The notes: generated by a model not told the origin, from the sequence alone. 64,000 nt of DNA from Daphnia pulex (GCF_021134715.1 NC_060024.1:11532001-11596000); one strand, 5' to 3'; positions 35,001 to 48,747 are shown, counted from the stretch's first letter. Made by a program: numbers and translations.

Positions 35001-37860
35001 CCCGAAGCGGAAGATGCGGATGAAACTCGACCGACGGGCGATGAAGATGAAGTCGATCCGTTGTTGCCCGACGGCAGCCGAGATCCTCCACCGCCGGCCG
35101 CTAATTGCTGGGCGGCGTAGACGCTCTGGTGGTGAGCGGCGCTGGGCGACAAATACCACGAACCATCTACACAAAACAAAAACCAACAAATCGATTGATG
35201 AATGTGAAAAATAATCAAAAGTTGAGATACAAGTCGTAAAAAATTGAGAAGAAGATTCTAACGACAATTGCGTCATCTAGTCTCTTGATTACGCGTTACA
35301 TAGACTGATTGCGTGATGTCTGATTAGATTTTTCTCGTTACCAAATCCGACGTGTACATGTTGTGTACAATCGCTATTTGTGAAAAAAAGGCAAAGGCTG
35401 TGAATCCCCCAAAATAAACTTTTTGAGGGAAAACTTTTCTGTTGATTTGTGTCACACCCTTCGAAAAATAAAAACAAAATCCCGAATAGAAAAGGCGAGA
35501 TTTGAAATCATTCAGATTTTGTTTTTTGTTTTCCAAAGAAAATCGTGAAAGGAATAAAATTTCAAAGAATAAAAGGATCATCATAAAAATGAGCTCTAGT
35601 GCGTAGGCCAGGAAGCCTCTCTTCTTCTTCTTTGCCTATCCCCCCGTTCGTAAGTAGATGGAAGCCCACAGGACATGATGACATGCGGCTGCGGGACTGA
35701 CGTAGTATAGTATACAGACACATTAAGGCAATATAATACGTATAAAAAAAAGAAAAAAAGAGAAGCCCTCCTTTATTTCTTTCGGTTGAAGACTTGTCTG
35801 AGCTGCTGTCATGATGAATATGTTATTGGAGGCTGGCCGCGCTCTCGGCTCGCGGCTTTTTCTGATTTGATTGCCGCCCTATTCTCTGCTCCTGCTGCTG
35901 CTGTGTTTATTATAACAACCCGTCCACACACACACACAAAAGAAACACTAAGAGAGCAGCAACTCTTCTATTTCGCCTTTTGTTTTAAGTTTTCCAATCC
36001 ACGACGCAGAGTTGCGTGACGAAAAAGAACGCACCGCCGGCTACTTCTTTTTTAAAAATCTGCCGTTGAGGACAGAAATTAGCATTTTATATCCCCCCCC
36101 CCCCACACAACTCTTTTCTCTGCTGTTTTTTTCTTTCTGGATGGCGGATTCACGAGTTAAAAACTACTACAACTACCGCTGTTGAAAAAGAGAGAGCGGC
36201 TACCGGGCAATATTATCCAGCTGTATAGCTCTCAATTGTTGTTGTTGTTGTTTTTTCCCCTTTTCCTTTTTTTGTTGCATTGACACAAACAACAAAAACT
36301 TACATTGTGAATACTGATGGTGGACCATTGAATGAGGATGAACACCACCGTCGGAAGAGTCGCCGTGCTGGCCGCCGTGTCCTCCGCCACCGCCGCCGGA
36401 TCGTTCCTTCGAGTCGAGAAACGCTTTGGCGAATGGATTGTGTTTGATTTTCAAAGCCGTTACCTGCCAAACAATTCAAATTTCGTTAACAATGTCAAAA
36501 GGGGATCGAGTCAAATAAAGATGGTGATGATTTTACCTCGGGATTCTGGTAGGCCGTGACTGCGATGAATTGAGTCTCCGGGAAGGTGTAAGTCAAAATG
36601 CGTCGCTCATCGGTGCCCACCCGTACAATGTGAACTCGAGCCTCGTACTTGTGCAAAGAATTGAGCATAATCTGCGTGCGAAAAACAAAAATTCATCAAT
36701 TCCTTAGATTCTGAAGGCTAAATTACTATTTTTCTTTAGAGTTTTGACACCTCAACTACTATTACTCGAATTAATAAAAAATGAGCAAGAAATGGGGGGA
36801 AATGAAAGGGACAACATTTTGTTGGGGAATGAAATCCGCGAGTGCACTTGTGGGAGGTGGGGGGGTTTAATCGATCGATGCCGATTAAAAGAATCGACCA
36901 ATGGACGGATAGATCGTCCTGTCTGGGAAGATGTTGCCGGAGACGTTCCCACGCTGGACCATGGCCGGCGACGATCAAAAGCCCAGCAAGGTTACGAAAT
37001 ACCAAGGGAGTCGTCAAGAACATTCCGCATACGCAAAAACTCACCCCTTCTACTCCTCTCGTCCTATTTTTGCCTTGTCTTGTTTATCTCTCTCTAAACA
37101 AGCTGGATTGTGGAGGGGATGTGTGGGAACCCAAAAACAAATAAAAATTTTGATTAAAAAATTTCTCACCATGCCAGGCTCTGATTTCTTGTTGGATAAT
37201 TTCAATTTGGAGAAATTGACCGGCTCCTTCATCCAGTGGGCCCCAAAGTTGGGCGACTCGTTGTGGACGTAAATGGCGTTGGATGGCGGTCGTTCAGCTT
37301 TCCCGCTCGGGATCCATCTTCCTTCGACGTACCGACACCTTTAACACACACACATGCAAAATAGGTTTGATTCGATTGTTATATTAATGTTTTCATCCAT
37401 TCACTTACCGTCCTTCGACGTCAATTTGAAGAAATTCCAAGAGGATAGAGTACATGGCTTTTGGGTCCAGGCCGCCGACCGAGACTTTGACGACGGGAAA
37501 CATCCGCCTGGACGGGAGAAAAATGTTAATTTAGTTTTGTTTTTATCGGTGGATGGAATTGTATTAGTATTAATTTGTTTTTATTTGATTTTACCTTCCG
37601 TTTTTAGTGACAATCATTTCATTGGTGAGCTCCTGGAACTTGCTCCATAGGTCACGTTCTTCCAGGGAGACGCGGCACTCTCGATCGATGCCCGCATTGC
37701 CCGGATCGTTCTTGATGTAGCGGCCGTGACCGACCATGGTCGGGAGTCCACCTTCGGCCGCCGACAGAATGTGCTGATGAGCCGTTGGGTTGCTGGACAC
37801 GACTGGGTGAGTGTGTTGATGCGAGTGCTGGAGCGGCGCCTTGTCCATTTCAAAGCGCAT
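32004..37860 (-). CDS. byn: Brachyury (T-box transcription factor, brachyenteron)
   Basis: T-box factor for hindgut and posterior mesoderm. Exons: 37595-37860, 37409-37507, 37170-37338, 36537-36671, 36304-36463, 34909-35166, 32004-32851; 1935 nt, 644 aa from the ATG at 37860; a second ATG at 37848 is possible. The N-terminal HILSAAE motif is typical of Brachyury. The T-box (about residues 63-245) has [62 protein letters not shown] and [24 protein letters not shown] and the C-terminal WSPLTPP are Brachyury-specific and separate it from other T-box families. The tail has 20 consecutive Ala, Ser6, Asn6 and several Gln runs. Introns 5 and 6 (1.1 and 2.1 kb) are long for this window. Confidence 0.95.
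32644..32703 (-). repeat. Coding poly-alanine tract (20 codons) in Brachyury
   Basis: Twenty GCN codons of mixed third base, followed by six Ser codons and later six Asn codons. Mixed codons mean it is not a pure slippage-prone triplet run. The antisense strand in one frame also reads as alanine. Confidence 0.85.
32852..34908 (-). other. Brachyury intron 6
   Basis: 2.06 kb intron, by far the longest in the window. Contains TG microsatellites at 33372-33388 and 33659-33673, poly-T and poly-G tracts and no recognised exon. Candidate site for regulatory sequence. Confidence 0.6.
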
Positions 37861-38475
37861 CCTTGGCCGGCAACAACTGGGCAGGTGTTCAAATCGACTT
37901 GTCACGTTTCGATCAAGAAAAATTGCCGCACACAAATTCAAATTCAAAGATCCACAAAGGCACAAAAATGAAACAACCGACCAAATTCAATTCAATTCGC
38001 ACGGATTTAATTTAAAAAAATGTCAACTGCGGAAACTGTTGCGCTCGGAATTGAATTTGGAAATTCACTTTAGACGGGGGGCAAATATAATTTCGATGTT
38101 TTGAAGAACAAACAAAAAAGTCACACAGATAAGTAACACGTACGTCGTCGGACGTGGATAGTTGAAGACAGTTGGGGTTCGTGTTTCACGCAGCCACCTT
38201 TCTACTGGCTTGGGGTGGTCCGGCCCCCCCTCGGTTTATGGGACGGGTCTGTCCCATTGGTGGGAGTCGAGACTCCACCCCCGACCCATTCCTCACCGAC
38301 TGATTGGTCGACATCCTCTTGTTCTCATTTACCTTTTTTCTGTTTTCCTTTTGGCCCTCACCATCAGATAGGACATTTTAGATTTTTCCAGGATGAGAGG
38401 GGGGAATGCTGTTAAAGGTAGACAAATCTACCTGTCGTACACTCTTTTAGAGCGAAAGAAGATAGCCCCCCGCTT

Positions 38476-41400
38476 TGTGTGTGTGTGTGTGAGACACTCC
38501 TACTTCATCTTCCCATTTGCCCTCATGGAAAACAGCTCATAAGGAATAGAAAGAATGGCCAGCAAAATCGAAATAAAAAATAGACAAACAAAAAAGAAAT
38601 GAAGGAATTGATTTCACAAATTGACCCTAATCCACCGTCCATGTTCGAAAAAAACAAGAATGCAGCCGACCGTAGCTGATCAAATAAAAAGATATAGCCT
38701 GTATAACTCGACGGGAGATATAAACGGAATAAGGCAAAACTCGGGCTTTATATTGCATCATACGAAAATTGATTTTTTTGTTTTGTTTTATAAAGTTCGG
38801 GACGAGTTATTAGTCGTGCAAGGAGGGAAATGCAACTTTTGGTTTAGGTCGAAAAGTTGTGGCAGTCGATATTATAAATGGACTGGCGAAATTTATTCCT
38901 TGATCCTGTTATTATTGACGTAGTGTTGCATCGATATATGTTTAACTTTTAGTCCTTTTCGTATCAGGGGGCCTAAACTTTTACGCCATCGTAGTATAGA
39001 TAGAAAGTCCCGAAAACAATGGCGAATGAGACAAATCGAAAATGTTCAGGAGGACTCTTTACGACATCCAAATTGTTTTTTATGAGCCGCTGTAAGAATT
39101 ATTTTTTGGGGGGGAAAAGAGAAAATGGACGAAACGTCCATGTGCCAAAACAACGAAAATCATTTGGAAAATTGGTGGTGGATAGGCCAGCAGCAGAAGA
39201 AATGTTTGTAAAACGAGAAGCACAACAACAAAGGAAGGTGTCGTCGTACCGACAACAACAACAACAACCTTTAAAAAATAAAAATAAAACGTATACCCAG
39301 GAAAGAAGTTGTCGAGAACTTTCTGGGAGGTCCAGGCATCTTTATTTTCTTGTGTTGACTCGGAGATGGAAGACGTGTAGCCCCAGCCACACAGTCCAAA
39401 TAGACACACACACACACACAGTATAAAGAGGAAAAGAAAAAGAAACCAGATTTTTATGACACAAACAAAAATGTTTTCTTTTATTTCTTTCTTTCTTCTT
39501 ATTTTTTTGGACTGAAATTCTGAGAGACTGTGGTTTTTCCGTCTGCAGCAGCCGGCGTTGCCCCATTCCTCGATGTGTGTGTGTCGTAAATGAGAAGAAT
39601 ATTTTTTTAAAAAAGAAAAAAGAATGTGCTGTGTATAGATTTCGAAACAAAATGTTTATGTGTGTGGGGGGAATTAAAAAATCTATTTTCTCGAGTTAGA
39701 ATCATGATCACTCAACTGTAATGGAATTTCCAGGAGTCTTTGACCGAGCTTCAATTCGATATGGCAGCATCTTGTTAAAATTGTTATCAGCGAAAGAACA
39801 AAAACCGATGAGATTGAGAAATATAATCAAAAGGTATCAAGGATGGCGTAAGACTAGCAGTATCCCCCTCGGGATGATTATTTCTTTTTATAATACGGGG
39901 GTAAGATCGATAGGGGTTGAGATAAGAATCATTTACTCTTTTCGATTCTATTCCTTTTTTTTTACTGGAAAGGAAAATGTTTTCACAAGTGATACCAAAA
40001 GCAGTTTATCCTTTATCCTTTTAACAACAGACACCTTCTTTCTTTTCGGTTGGCTATACAACTACATCTAGACAAATGTGTAAGGGTTAATTATGAAATA
40101 TTCTCAGCAGCAGATAGATAGGGACACAGGCATTCACACCGCCCCTCGATCGCGTTCCAGTGTCACAGACCCGATATTTTTCCACGAAATTTTTTTCATT
40201 TCAAAAAGTGAAATAGAGTGAAAAACCTTTTTGCCCCCTTAAGAAAAATCTTTCGGTTGCTACACTTTACTGTGCGCAATAAATAGGAAATAGAAGAAGT
40301 CCATCTGGAGAATTCCTGGAAACTCAATCCATCTCGATCTGGATATACTTTAGCGTGTAAAAAAGTATACCCTAAAGGATATGACGCTCTCTAGCTGTAC
40401 ACTGAATTGAGTGTGTGTGTGTGTGTGTCTTAATATTTGAAATTTACCTTTAATTTAGCACCTGACGGCGACACGGAGATGAACAACACTGGCGACATGG
40501 AACCCAAAACTCTGGCCTATAGACTGAGCACTGCCATAACGTTGGAAATTGAAAAACGACAAAAGGTGAAATATTGGAACAATAAATGAATAATGTCGGA
40601 ATTAGAAAGTTGGAAAACGGAAGTACCGGCCACACATTTCTCCCGTACGCGTACAATGCGAGTGTGTCTGTTTAGAAACACACACACGTGGAAACATCTG
40701 CTGCTGATGTTGGAACCGATCATGTTAGGCCCAGGCGTTGAAGCGTATAGGCCCTGGACTCGCCGTACACTCCCTAGATGTCCCTTCTATAAAACACTAA
40801 TTAAATGTGGCATGCAAATGAACTCTGTGTGTGTATACATGCGTGATCGGGCATCTGGAATGGGAAAAAAAAACGAGGGGGAAAAGGTATTCTGTCCTAT
40901 AAGAAGAAAGTCAGGTACATCCAGTGAAATAATAATACTAATAATAAAAAAAAGAAAGTTATGGATCGGGCCACCCCTCATCGCACGTATAAAGAGCCAA
41001 CAAAATATAATACTACACGATATAAATAAATTGTAGTCTCTGCTAGACAAAAAGGCTTATTATATAGACCCACAAACAGGAGGACCGAAAAATAAAAAAA
41101 GAAAGGGATAAGGCACGAGCGGATCGCATGGAACATAATAAATAAATCTATATATACGTACCCCGTGTGTGTGGTAGTCGTCGTAATGGACGGAACTCAC
41201 TACACTCAAAAGTGGCTTGCGCTGACTGTTGGTCTAGAGGCCTGGAAACAAAATTTTTATTGTACAGGCCCTTGTAATTTTTTGGGCTTTTTCAAAATCA
41301 AGCAGAGGGGGGACCTATATAGGCCAAACACACACACACAACTTTTCATTGACTTTGTCATTTGCGTATCAACTTTGTTGGAACTGGAAAAAAAAACAAC

Positions 41401-42947
41401 GATTCTAGCGGAGAAGGAAAAATAACTTTTGGGGAGTTGCGCGTCCGTCGGACAGAGTGGACCGACTACCAAGAGAAAGACACAACTCTCGATTCCTTTT
41501 CTTTTCTTTTTTGGCATGTCAACTAATGAAGGCCTATAGTGTCATTACGAAACAAGGTGTAATAAGATGTAAGCAAAGGGAAAAAAAAAAAGTTTTTTCC
41601 ACAAACTCGCCGGGTAATGTGGAATTAATAATGATGTGGCGTGAATTTTATTTCGAAGTGACCTTTATTTTTATTTAAAAAAATTTGGTCATCATCATTT
41701 CCAAAATTGATTATCATGTAACACTATGCCGATAGATTTGGTGTGAAAGCAGCCAATCCGCGCAGTGTTCACACAAGTCCAGGGGAAGATAATCATTTGT
41801 CACCTGGCTCTCTTGATTGCCAATGCCTGTCCTTCTTCTTCTTCTTTTTTCTCAGTGCCATCATCAGTCTCTTAAGAGAAAAAGAAATCGATTCCACTTT
41901 TTCCACGATCTAGTTGGCAATTATAACTTGTTTTTTTCCTTCACCAATAGGAGAACATCTGGCTGTTTTTAATAGTCTTCCATCTTCAGGGATTGCGCAG
42001 TTCTCGCAAAGTGTTTTAAAAAGGACATTCTAAACATGTGATGTTGATGAACCCGATTAATTTGCTGAGAATAAAAAGAAATAAAAAAAGACTACTAGAG
42101 CACTAAATGAGGTTCTACAAGCGTGTGTACGCGTTGATAGGGAATTATCACCAGAACGTTTGGTGTGTGCTCGACCGCTTAGATATTACTTTTGGCATTC
42201 GAGCGCTATAACAGCGAAAGAAGCCCCGTGGAACAAACTCTCAAGCCCCGAAAAAATGGGAGCTCATTTCCCGACTGTACGAAACGAGAATAATTGTCAC
42301 TTTTCTCACTTTTCCTTCTCCCTGTCTGCGCTGTTCTCTGTCTAGTTGGTTTGAGATGTGCTAATGTGTCTATTACATTTCGCTACCTATTTAAACATAC
42401 ACAAAAAGTGTCGCCCCTCACACAAATCGTGATCATCCGGTCGTGATGAAATTCCCGAAAAAAAAGCAAACAGCCGTGATTCGTCGTGATTTAGGCCAAT
42501 ACAAAAGAAAAGAAAATAAAAAATAAAAATTGGGAGCCACCAACGATGTCGGATGACTCTTTATTAAGGCGGATGGTCTTATTTACAATACTCCAAACGT
42601 ACATCTATATAATAATATAAGGCTATATCTATCCTATACACACACACATAAACGTGTTTACCGCCTCTCTTGACCCACCGTGTAGAAAAAGGGAAAAAAG
42701 AGCCGAGGACCAATCCAATTGCGTTTGTCCAAAAAGAAAGAAAATGGCCGAACAGAAAGGGGGGGGGGGTTTCTTCCACCATATATGTATCAGCAATTTG
42801 TCCAGTTTGTTGATAGAGTTCCTTTTGTTTCGTTTGACATGAGGGCCCTCCTTCCATTTTCTTTCTTTTTATAATGCGGAAAGATATCGGCACTGGGAGA
42901 AAAAACAAAGACCCTTTTACACACACACATACACACACACATACATA
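38476..42947. repeat. Series of short CA/TG microsatellites
   Basis: TG or CA dinucleotide runs of about 13-28 bases at 38476-38491, 39403-39420, 40411-40428, 41329-41341 and 42920-42947, spaced roughly 1-1.5 kb; more in Brachyury introns (33372, 33659, 35924). None comparable was noticed elsewhere in the window. Confidence 0.75.
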
Positions 42948-43252
42948 CAAGGCGGATGAGCATTTAGCGAAATCTTGCCGACACACCTTTGGCGGCGATC
43001 GATTCAGCAGAAGGCTTTCTACCACCTATGAACCCTGTAGTGTAGTGTCGACGGTGTACAACGTCTAGTATAGTCAACTTGGCTCTGGTGGCCCCATACG
43101 AAACATGTTGTGCCCCATGCTACCTGCTGTGTGAGGTTACCACCGTGGAGGAACATCTTCTTCTTTTAGAAAAATATAGAAAGGGCAGGTTAAACATCGA
43201 AGCAGCGGCCATTTTGTGAGTGGCTGGGGTGTGCGCGGCCCTTTTGCGCGAG

Positions 43253-43260
43253 TCACACCT
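43253..43260 (-). promoter_or_regulatory. T-box half-site candidate (AGGTGTGA)
   Basis: TCACACCT on the + strand is the full T-box half-site, 5.4 kb upstream of the Brachyury start. Near matches ACACACCT occur at about 42979 and 44782. An 8-mer is expected by chance about once per 30 kb of both strands, so this is only suggestive. Confidence 0.2.
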
Positions 43261-45885
43261 TTTTGGGCTCGGAAGGGAGGGACCAAAAAAGGGCCCATCT
43301 TCTTCGGGATTTTTTGGTTTCCAAATTTCTCCGTGTGTTGGTATACAAACAGAAACCAAAAAAACACTCCATAGCTCTTTGCATATCCCAAAAGTAGAAG
43401 TATCGCGGGGAAAGATGAAACGCGCTGGCTGCTGTGGTGCCGGGGTAGCGTTTTCCCACGATTTCTACACGACTCTATCGCGCCTGGCGCAGACGGCCAT
43501 CCGATTCGATGACTCAATTGATTCGCTGCTGCTTTACATGACCCTTTCCCACGCCATCGTCTTCGGTTAAAAGGCGGCACCTCTCACTACACGCCTCGAC
43601 ACGTCTCCAACCGATGCCGACCACTTTGGCAATTTCACTTCGTGTTAAAACAAAACATTTTGGACGAACGTCGTCGAGATGGCGGCAATAAATTTCAAAA
43701 AAAAAAGACAGATTTGGGTTTTTTTGTACAGTTATTTCCAAATAGTTTTCAAGCATTTACAAATGTTTCATTTTAAAAATTGTCAACGGGTTATGTTCTG
43801 TCTAGTTATGAGAAGCCGGTTCCCGTGCCAAATGAGGGTTGGATTATTAAGATATCAATGGATAACAAGTCGTAATCGGGATTACAACGTGTTCATGAAC
43901 CTTTTTTAAAAGTACAAAGTGATTACGTGATGATCCAAATTTAGGGGAGGTTTGAAATTGTATGCGGATTTCGGGGTTCGCTTTAAAATATTGAGTGGGA
44001 AGGCGGAATATTTTGACAGTTAGTGTAGGCGTGGGAGCGCGGCGTTGAGGATTGATCGTCGTCTTCCACCCCTTTTTTCTCCATCATGAAAAGATGGCCA
44101 GTCCCCAAAGATTTGCCAATATTATACGGCAGTCATCGGATCAGCTCTTAATTCGATGCCCCCAAACTATCAACTGGGTTTTTCATTCCTTTTTTTTCCA
44201 GATGAAAAAGAAAAACTTTATTTTTTTAAATTTTCCCAGGCATCTGATTTTCTATTGCCAAAACTAATTCAGGTGTCTTGTAGGAAAAATCGAGAAAGAG
44301 TTGTTTAGGCAGCAACGATTTTCAGGTTGTTTGGTGGTGGTGGTGTTGGGGGAGTTGTCCTGCTGGACTGCGCGTTGCTGGGCTGCGGGTGATGCTGCTG
44401 CTGCGCACACAAGCACACAGCTCCCGTTCGGCCATTGGCTTTTTATTGTTGGCTATGATGTGACCTTTGACCGCCCCCCGCGCCGACAAAGGATGCCGAC
44501 GTGCGCAGACAATGGCCACCGCGCCTCTCAAAAAGTGCCGCCCATGCAGCCTCGTTTCTTCATTTCTACGTTTTCAAAATGTCTTTTCTTTTTTCAATCT
44601 GTGTCTTCTTACAACTCTCTCTCCATCTCGTATAGAGTATAGCCTACGGGCCCTTACATATAGTAGACCTAATGGCATCTTTAGATGGGACTCTAATGCG
44701 TCCTCCCTCCCCCCCCCCCCTACCAACACTCTAAAGAGTCGAATGTCATACATGGAACGCGTCGGAAAACATGTTGTCGGGACACACCTTTTCTCCTCTC
44801 TTTCTACACTTTTTCCACATGTGTACGTATAGTACACTTATAGAGTCAATCAAAACAAATCGCCCACCTTTACGTATAATATGATAAACATATTCTACGG
44901 ACGGTCGGTTACATCCGGCCTGACGTTTTTTTCACTTATCAGAAAAAGGAAATTATTTGCTCGTTAAGACTTATCTCGCAACAAGCACATGTGGGTCAAA
45001 TAAAAGTTTGTCGGCCGACAAGAAAAACCGCTTGTGCTTTTCTTCCTTCATCCGTGACTCGGGCTCAGAAACGAATTGGGAATTGTGTACAGGAAATTCT
45101 CACAAGATAAAAGATTATAAGGGGCGGTAAAAGCAAATGTTTCGAGATTGTTGTTCAAGATACGTGCAGGGGAGATCTACATACAATGTTGTACGCCGGT
45201 GGTACATATTAATTGCAAAGTTTACTACTGACTCTGAATGAATATGACGCAATCTCCATGCAATTGCGGCTGCATCAAACGAAGCCGGTGGATAGTTAAA
45301 TATATAAACAACCAGTGACCACGTCTTGCGTGGTATATTGATGTAATAAGCGCTTTCCCTCGTTTTCCCTTTGATTCTATTTGAATTATTCGGGATGGAA
45401 TAATTCAAACGAACCGCGCACGCGTCATGCACGAGGAACATCCATAAAAGAACACCGGAAAGGACAATTTCGATTGCGTCGGCACATTCAATTAACATAC
45501 GTGCATCATCCCCACTTTTAAAATGATTTTGAAATCAAAAGCGTAGATTTATTATTTAAAAAAAAAAGATTTGATAAAAATCTTACGTTCTAAATTCAAT
45601 TTTTGAATAAAAGGGCGTAAAATTTAATCAAAGTGTAATCGAATCTGTAGCGTTTGTAAATTTTTTGTTTTTAGAAGTCTCAAGTCTCACAAATGCAAAA
45701 CGGAAGAAGAAACGAAAGAGAGGAGAAAACGGAAAAGGAAGAATATTTTTTCTTTGCCTTTCGCACACAGTACCTTGAGAAAATAGAGATTGAGACAACC
45801 AGGGACCATCTGGCGAGAAGCAGACAAGTTACACCAGGAACACTCGAAACAGCCAGAGTACAAATTTGTCGAGAGGTAGCGATGG

Positions 45886-47462
45886 TTAATCCAGGTAGCC
45901 CATCCTTTCCATGTATTCTTGGTGGAGCTGGACGTAGGCATCCTTTTCGGAGGGCGTCATGCGGGCAACCTGTTCCGATGGAACTTCGTGAACAGGGAAT
46001 TCCAAGTTTCCAACTCTCACCATAGGAACTTCTTCTTCCGAGTCACTGTCCATCAGCTCGACATCACCTAAGAAGAAAAACAAACATTTACATTTGAACT
46101 ATTCCAATAACGAAATTCGATTCTTACTGTCGTATTGCACTTGGCGTTGGATAGTATTGGTAGCCGGAGTAATCTGTTCAAGAAGAGATCTTGCGGCCGC
46201 TTCGTCATCACTTGAATCGGCTGGAACAGCGGCCTTTGTAGTTGGTTTTTCGAGTTCCATAAGAACGGACATAATGTCTTCTTGGTTGCGATTCTTCTCC
46301 GTAGAGAGAGTAGGTAGCTCCATCTGGACAAAATTAATATTCATTGATAAGATGTCACTTTAAAAATAGACTGTATAATAGAATCCAGTTTTACCTCGTC
46401 AATGATCGCAGGTCCAGCAATATTGTCATTGGCGCTGGTAGCAGCTTCATTATCGACGGTACTTTCTCTCATCCATATGGGTGCCTCCTTGCGAACCTCT
46501 CCTTTCTTGACAACAGCATTATCACCGATAGTGACGTCGACGCGTTGTTCATCCAGTCGGAAAACACCTCCTCTGGTTGCCTCTCCCGACCAATTTTCGC
46601 CCATGGCTCCCCTGGATTTGGGTTTTCCATCGGCATCCCTAATGCAAATAGTGAGAGATTAAGATTTGTAGATAAGGCATAGGATTGGGAAAATTCACCT
46701 TTGCAGATGAGAAATGTCAGTCGGTTCTGGTTCAAGCAAGGCTGGGGCCAGTTTCACGTCCTCAACTTCTCTTAGCAATTTGTACAAAGGCTCCATTTGG
46801 TCGTTGAACCGAGCCATGAGCTGCCGTGAATCTGTCTTGGGTATGGCTGATTCGTCTTCAACAACCACTGCACCACAGAAATTGCATTTGAATTCCCCAC
46901 TTGGGTCAGCAGGATTAAATAGTCTGTCAGCTTCCAAATCAGTGAAATTCTTTTTGCAGCACGGACAGTGAAAACTTGCTCTGCTTGTGGCATCTCTTTC
47001 AGAAGTTTCCATCTTCTTTCTCATATGATCCAACTTGTATTTGACAATATTGACAAAAATCTATAAATATAAATTATTACATTAACTTCAATTATAACAC
47101 AGTTTCACCACAGATTACCTTGTAATTAATGTAAAAGTAGTTTACTTTCTGAGATTTCCCATCCACTGTTTCCATCTTCAAGCGTGTTTGAAGAAATTTG
47201 TCATTCCGTAGGGTTGAAATCCTACCTCTCAACATTTTACGCTCAAATTTTAATAAGTCTGCAATGTCATCCTCCTTCATACCTGATATAAAATTGAAGG
47301 TTCAATTGAAAAGTTTCAGTGACAAAAAATACAATACATACATGGATTTCTGACAAGCATGTCAATGATCAAAGCGTCCTCAATCGTATAGAATGCCCTG
47401 GCAACCAGTCGAGCCAACTGTTTTAAGCTGCTCGGTACTTCGTGGACGTATCCGTCATCCAT
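45886..47462 (-). CDS. GTF2E1: General transcription factor IIE subunit 1 (TFIIE-alpha)
   Basis: Large subunit of TFIIE, which recruits TFIIH to the RNA polymerase II preinitiation complex. Exons: 47342-47462, 47119-47282, 46699-47060, 46395-46638, 46128-46323, 45886-46067; 1269 nt, 422 aa, close to the human 439. Order: N-terminal winged helix ([20 protein letters not shown] ... [12 protein letters not shown]), then a zinc ribbon (FHCPCC and [12 protein letters not shown], about residues 127-160), then an acidic C-terminus with [16 protein letters not shown] and [18 protein letters not shown]. The winged helix is split by an intron after NPC. It looks intact. Confidence 0.96.
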
Positions 47463-48315
47463 CGCAGTTATTCAGAGAGAAGAAGTCTTATAAATTAAAG
47501 TTTTTCAATTGAGTGAGTGTGTATAAACATTAGACTCTGAAGAAAGAAAGCAACATCAAACAATCTCAAATATATCGTCTGCTATTTAGGCGGCTTTTCT
47601 TGAAATTGCCACATTGCCACGTATGCTGCATCTACAACATTTTTTATTATTTTGCATTTTGCTTTTTTTTTGCCTCGCGGGATTTTGCGTGCCTGTTACC
47701 GTGTTACGCAATATCGATTGGAATAGGCCTTACATTTATACATTACATTGAATGGCAAATCTTGAGATACATGTAATAATAAATTGCATGACTGATCATC
47801 AAATCGTTAGTAAGTGAATTCATTATGAATATTTAAAAACAGACTCGAAACACCTGTGAAGTGTGTAGGCAAGGCAGGCATTCTTGCTCCGATCTGGCTT
47901 CAATTATTCAACATCAATTTTTAAAATTAATTAGGTTTAAATTTATTTCTAGTGTTTTTTTTTTAACTAATTACAAGAGATAGAGAAGAAGAGATTACTC
48001 ATTGTTTAGTTTAAACTCTTGGAAAAGTGGCCTGTGGGTTGTTAAATAGGTTTGTTAAATAAATTCTGCTGTTCGACGTGAACCACCCGAAAATCGAATA
48101 TAGTATATATGTATATATGCTTCACTGTTTCAACATATTCAATCTTTATTCTTTATGATTCACCACTGTAGGCTACATTATTCATAAACTATAGAATGCC
48201 ACAAAAGTGTTTTGTATGAGCCTTTTTAATCATTGTTCATCAATTATCATGGGGTTGCAATTCTGCATTTGTTTACCAATGCTAGAAATTCTCCACACTT
48301 GAAAATTGAAACTCT
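47463..48315. other. Intergenic between COA5 and TFIIE-alpha
   Basis: 853 bases, AT-rich; no coding exon recognised. The side next to TFIIE-alpha is its presumed promoter. Confidence 0.45.
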
Positions 48316-48747
48316 TCAAGACTTTGGTGTTGAAGCAGAATATTCTTTCCTTCCTCGAAACCTTTGCCTATTATCAAGCTGATAAAGAAAGATTATTTTT
48401 AGATTTCCTATTTATGTGAACAACATTATAATTATTATTTACAATAGAACGTTTGCATTCAAAGAATGACTGCCTAAGTTGATGACACTCAGCAGGAACG
48501 GATGGATGATTTTCTAAGAGGCATTGGCGGGGTGTTTTCTTTTCCTGGAAAATTCATATTATTTTTAGTTCCGGAATTTTAAAAAGATCCACTTCGTGTG
48601 ACTCATTATTTTTCATAACAACACGTAGACATATACCTTTTTGAAGCAATCTGTGTTCTGAATACAGAACTTCAAGTCTTCGCGCAAGGCGCTGCATGGC
48701 CTCGTATCTACCACTAACTGTTCGGGTTCGTAGAAACTCTGAGGCAT
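48316..48747 (-). CDS. COA5: Cytochrome c oxidase assembly factor 5 (PET191 family)
   Basis: Mitochondrial intermembrane-space twin CX9C protein needed for assembly of cytochrome c oxidase. Exons 48637-48747, 48443-48544 and 48316-48378, all phase 0; 276 nt, 91 aa. The two motifs CSALREDLKFC and CHQLRQSFFEC have exact CX9C spacing, with extra cysteines at TDC and RQC as in the family. The C-terminal SILDNRQRFRGRKEY matches the conserved VLDNRxRFRGRKGY of human COA5. A short extra tail (SASTPKS) follows. Each exon is too short to stand out by itself; recognition came from the spliced protein. Confidence 0.93.

Larger units (their letters stand above)
37861..45885. other. 8-kb non-coding region upstream of Brachyury
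   Basis: No exon with domain, splice or codon support between the Brachyury start and the TFIIE-alpha stop. An open frame at 45115-45498 (-) starts with a hydrophobic segment but lacks other support. The region is dense in CA/TG microsatellites, homopolymer C/G tracts and purine runs. As the 5' flank of a developmental gene it probably carries enhancers. Confidence 0.55.

Noticed and set aside
45115-45498. 127-codon frame (-) beginning with a hydrophobic segment
   Set aside because: No TATA, splice, domain or codon support; the hydrophobic start alone is not enough in AT-rich DNA.
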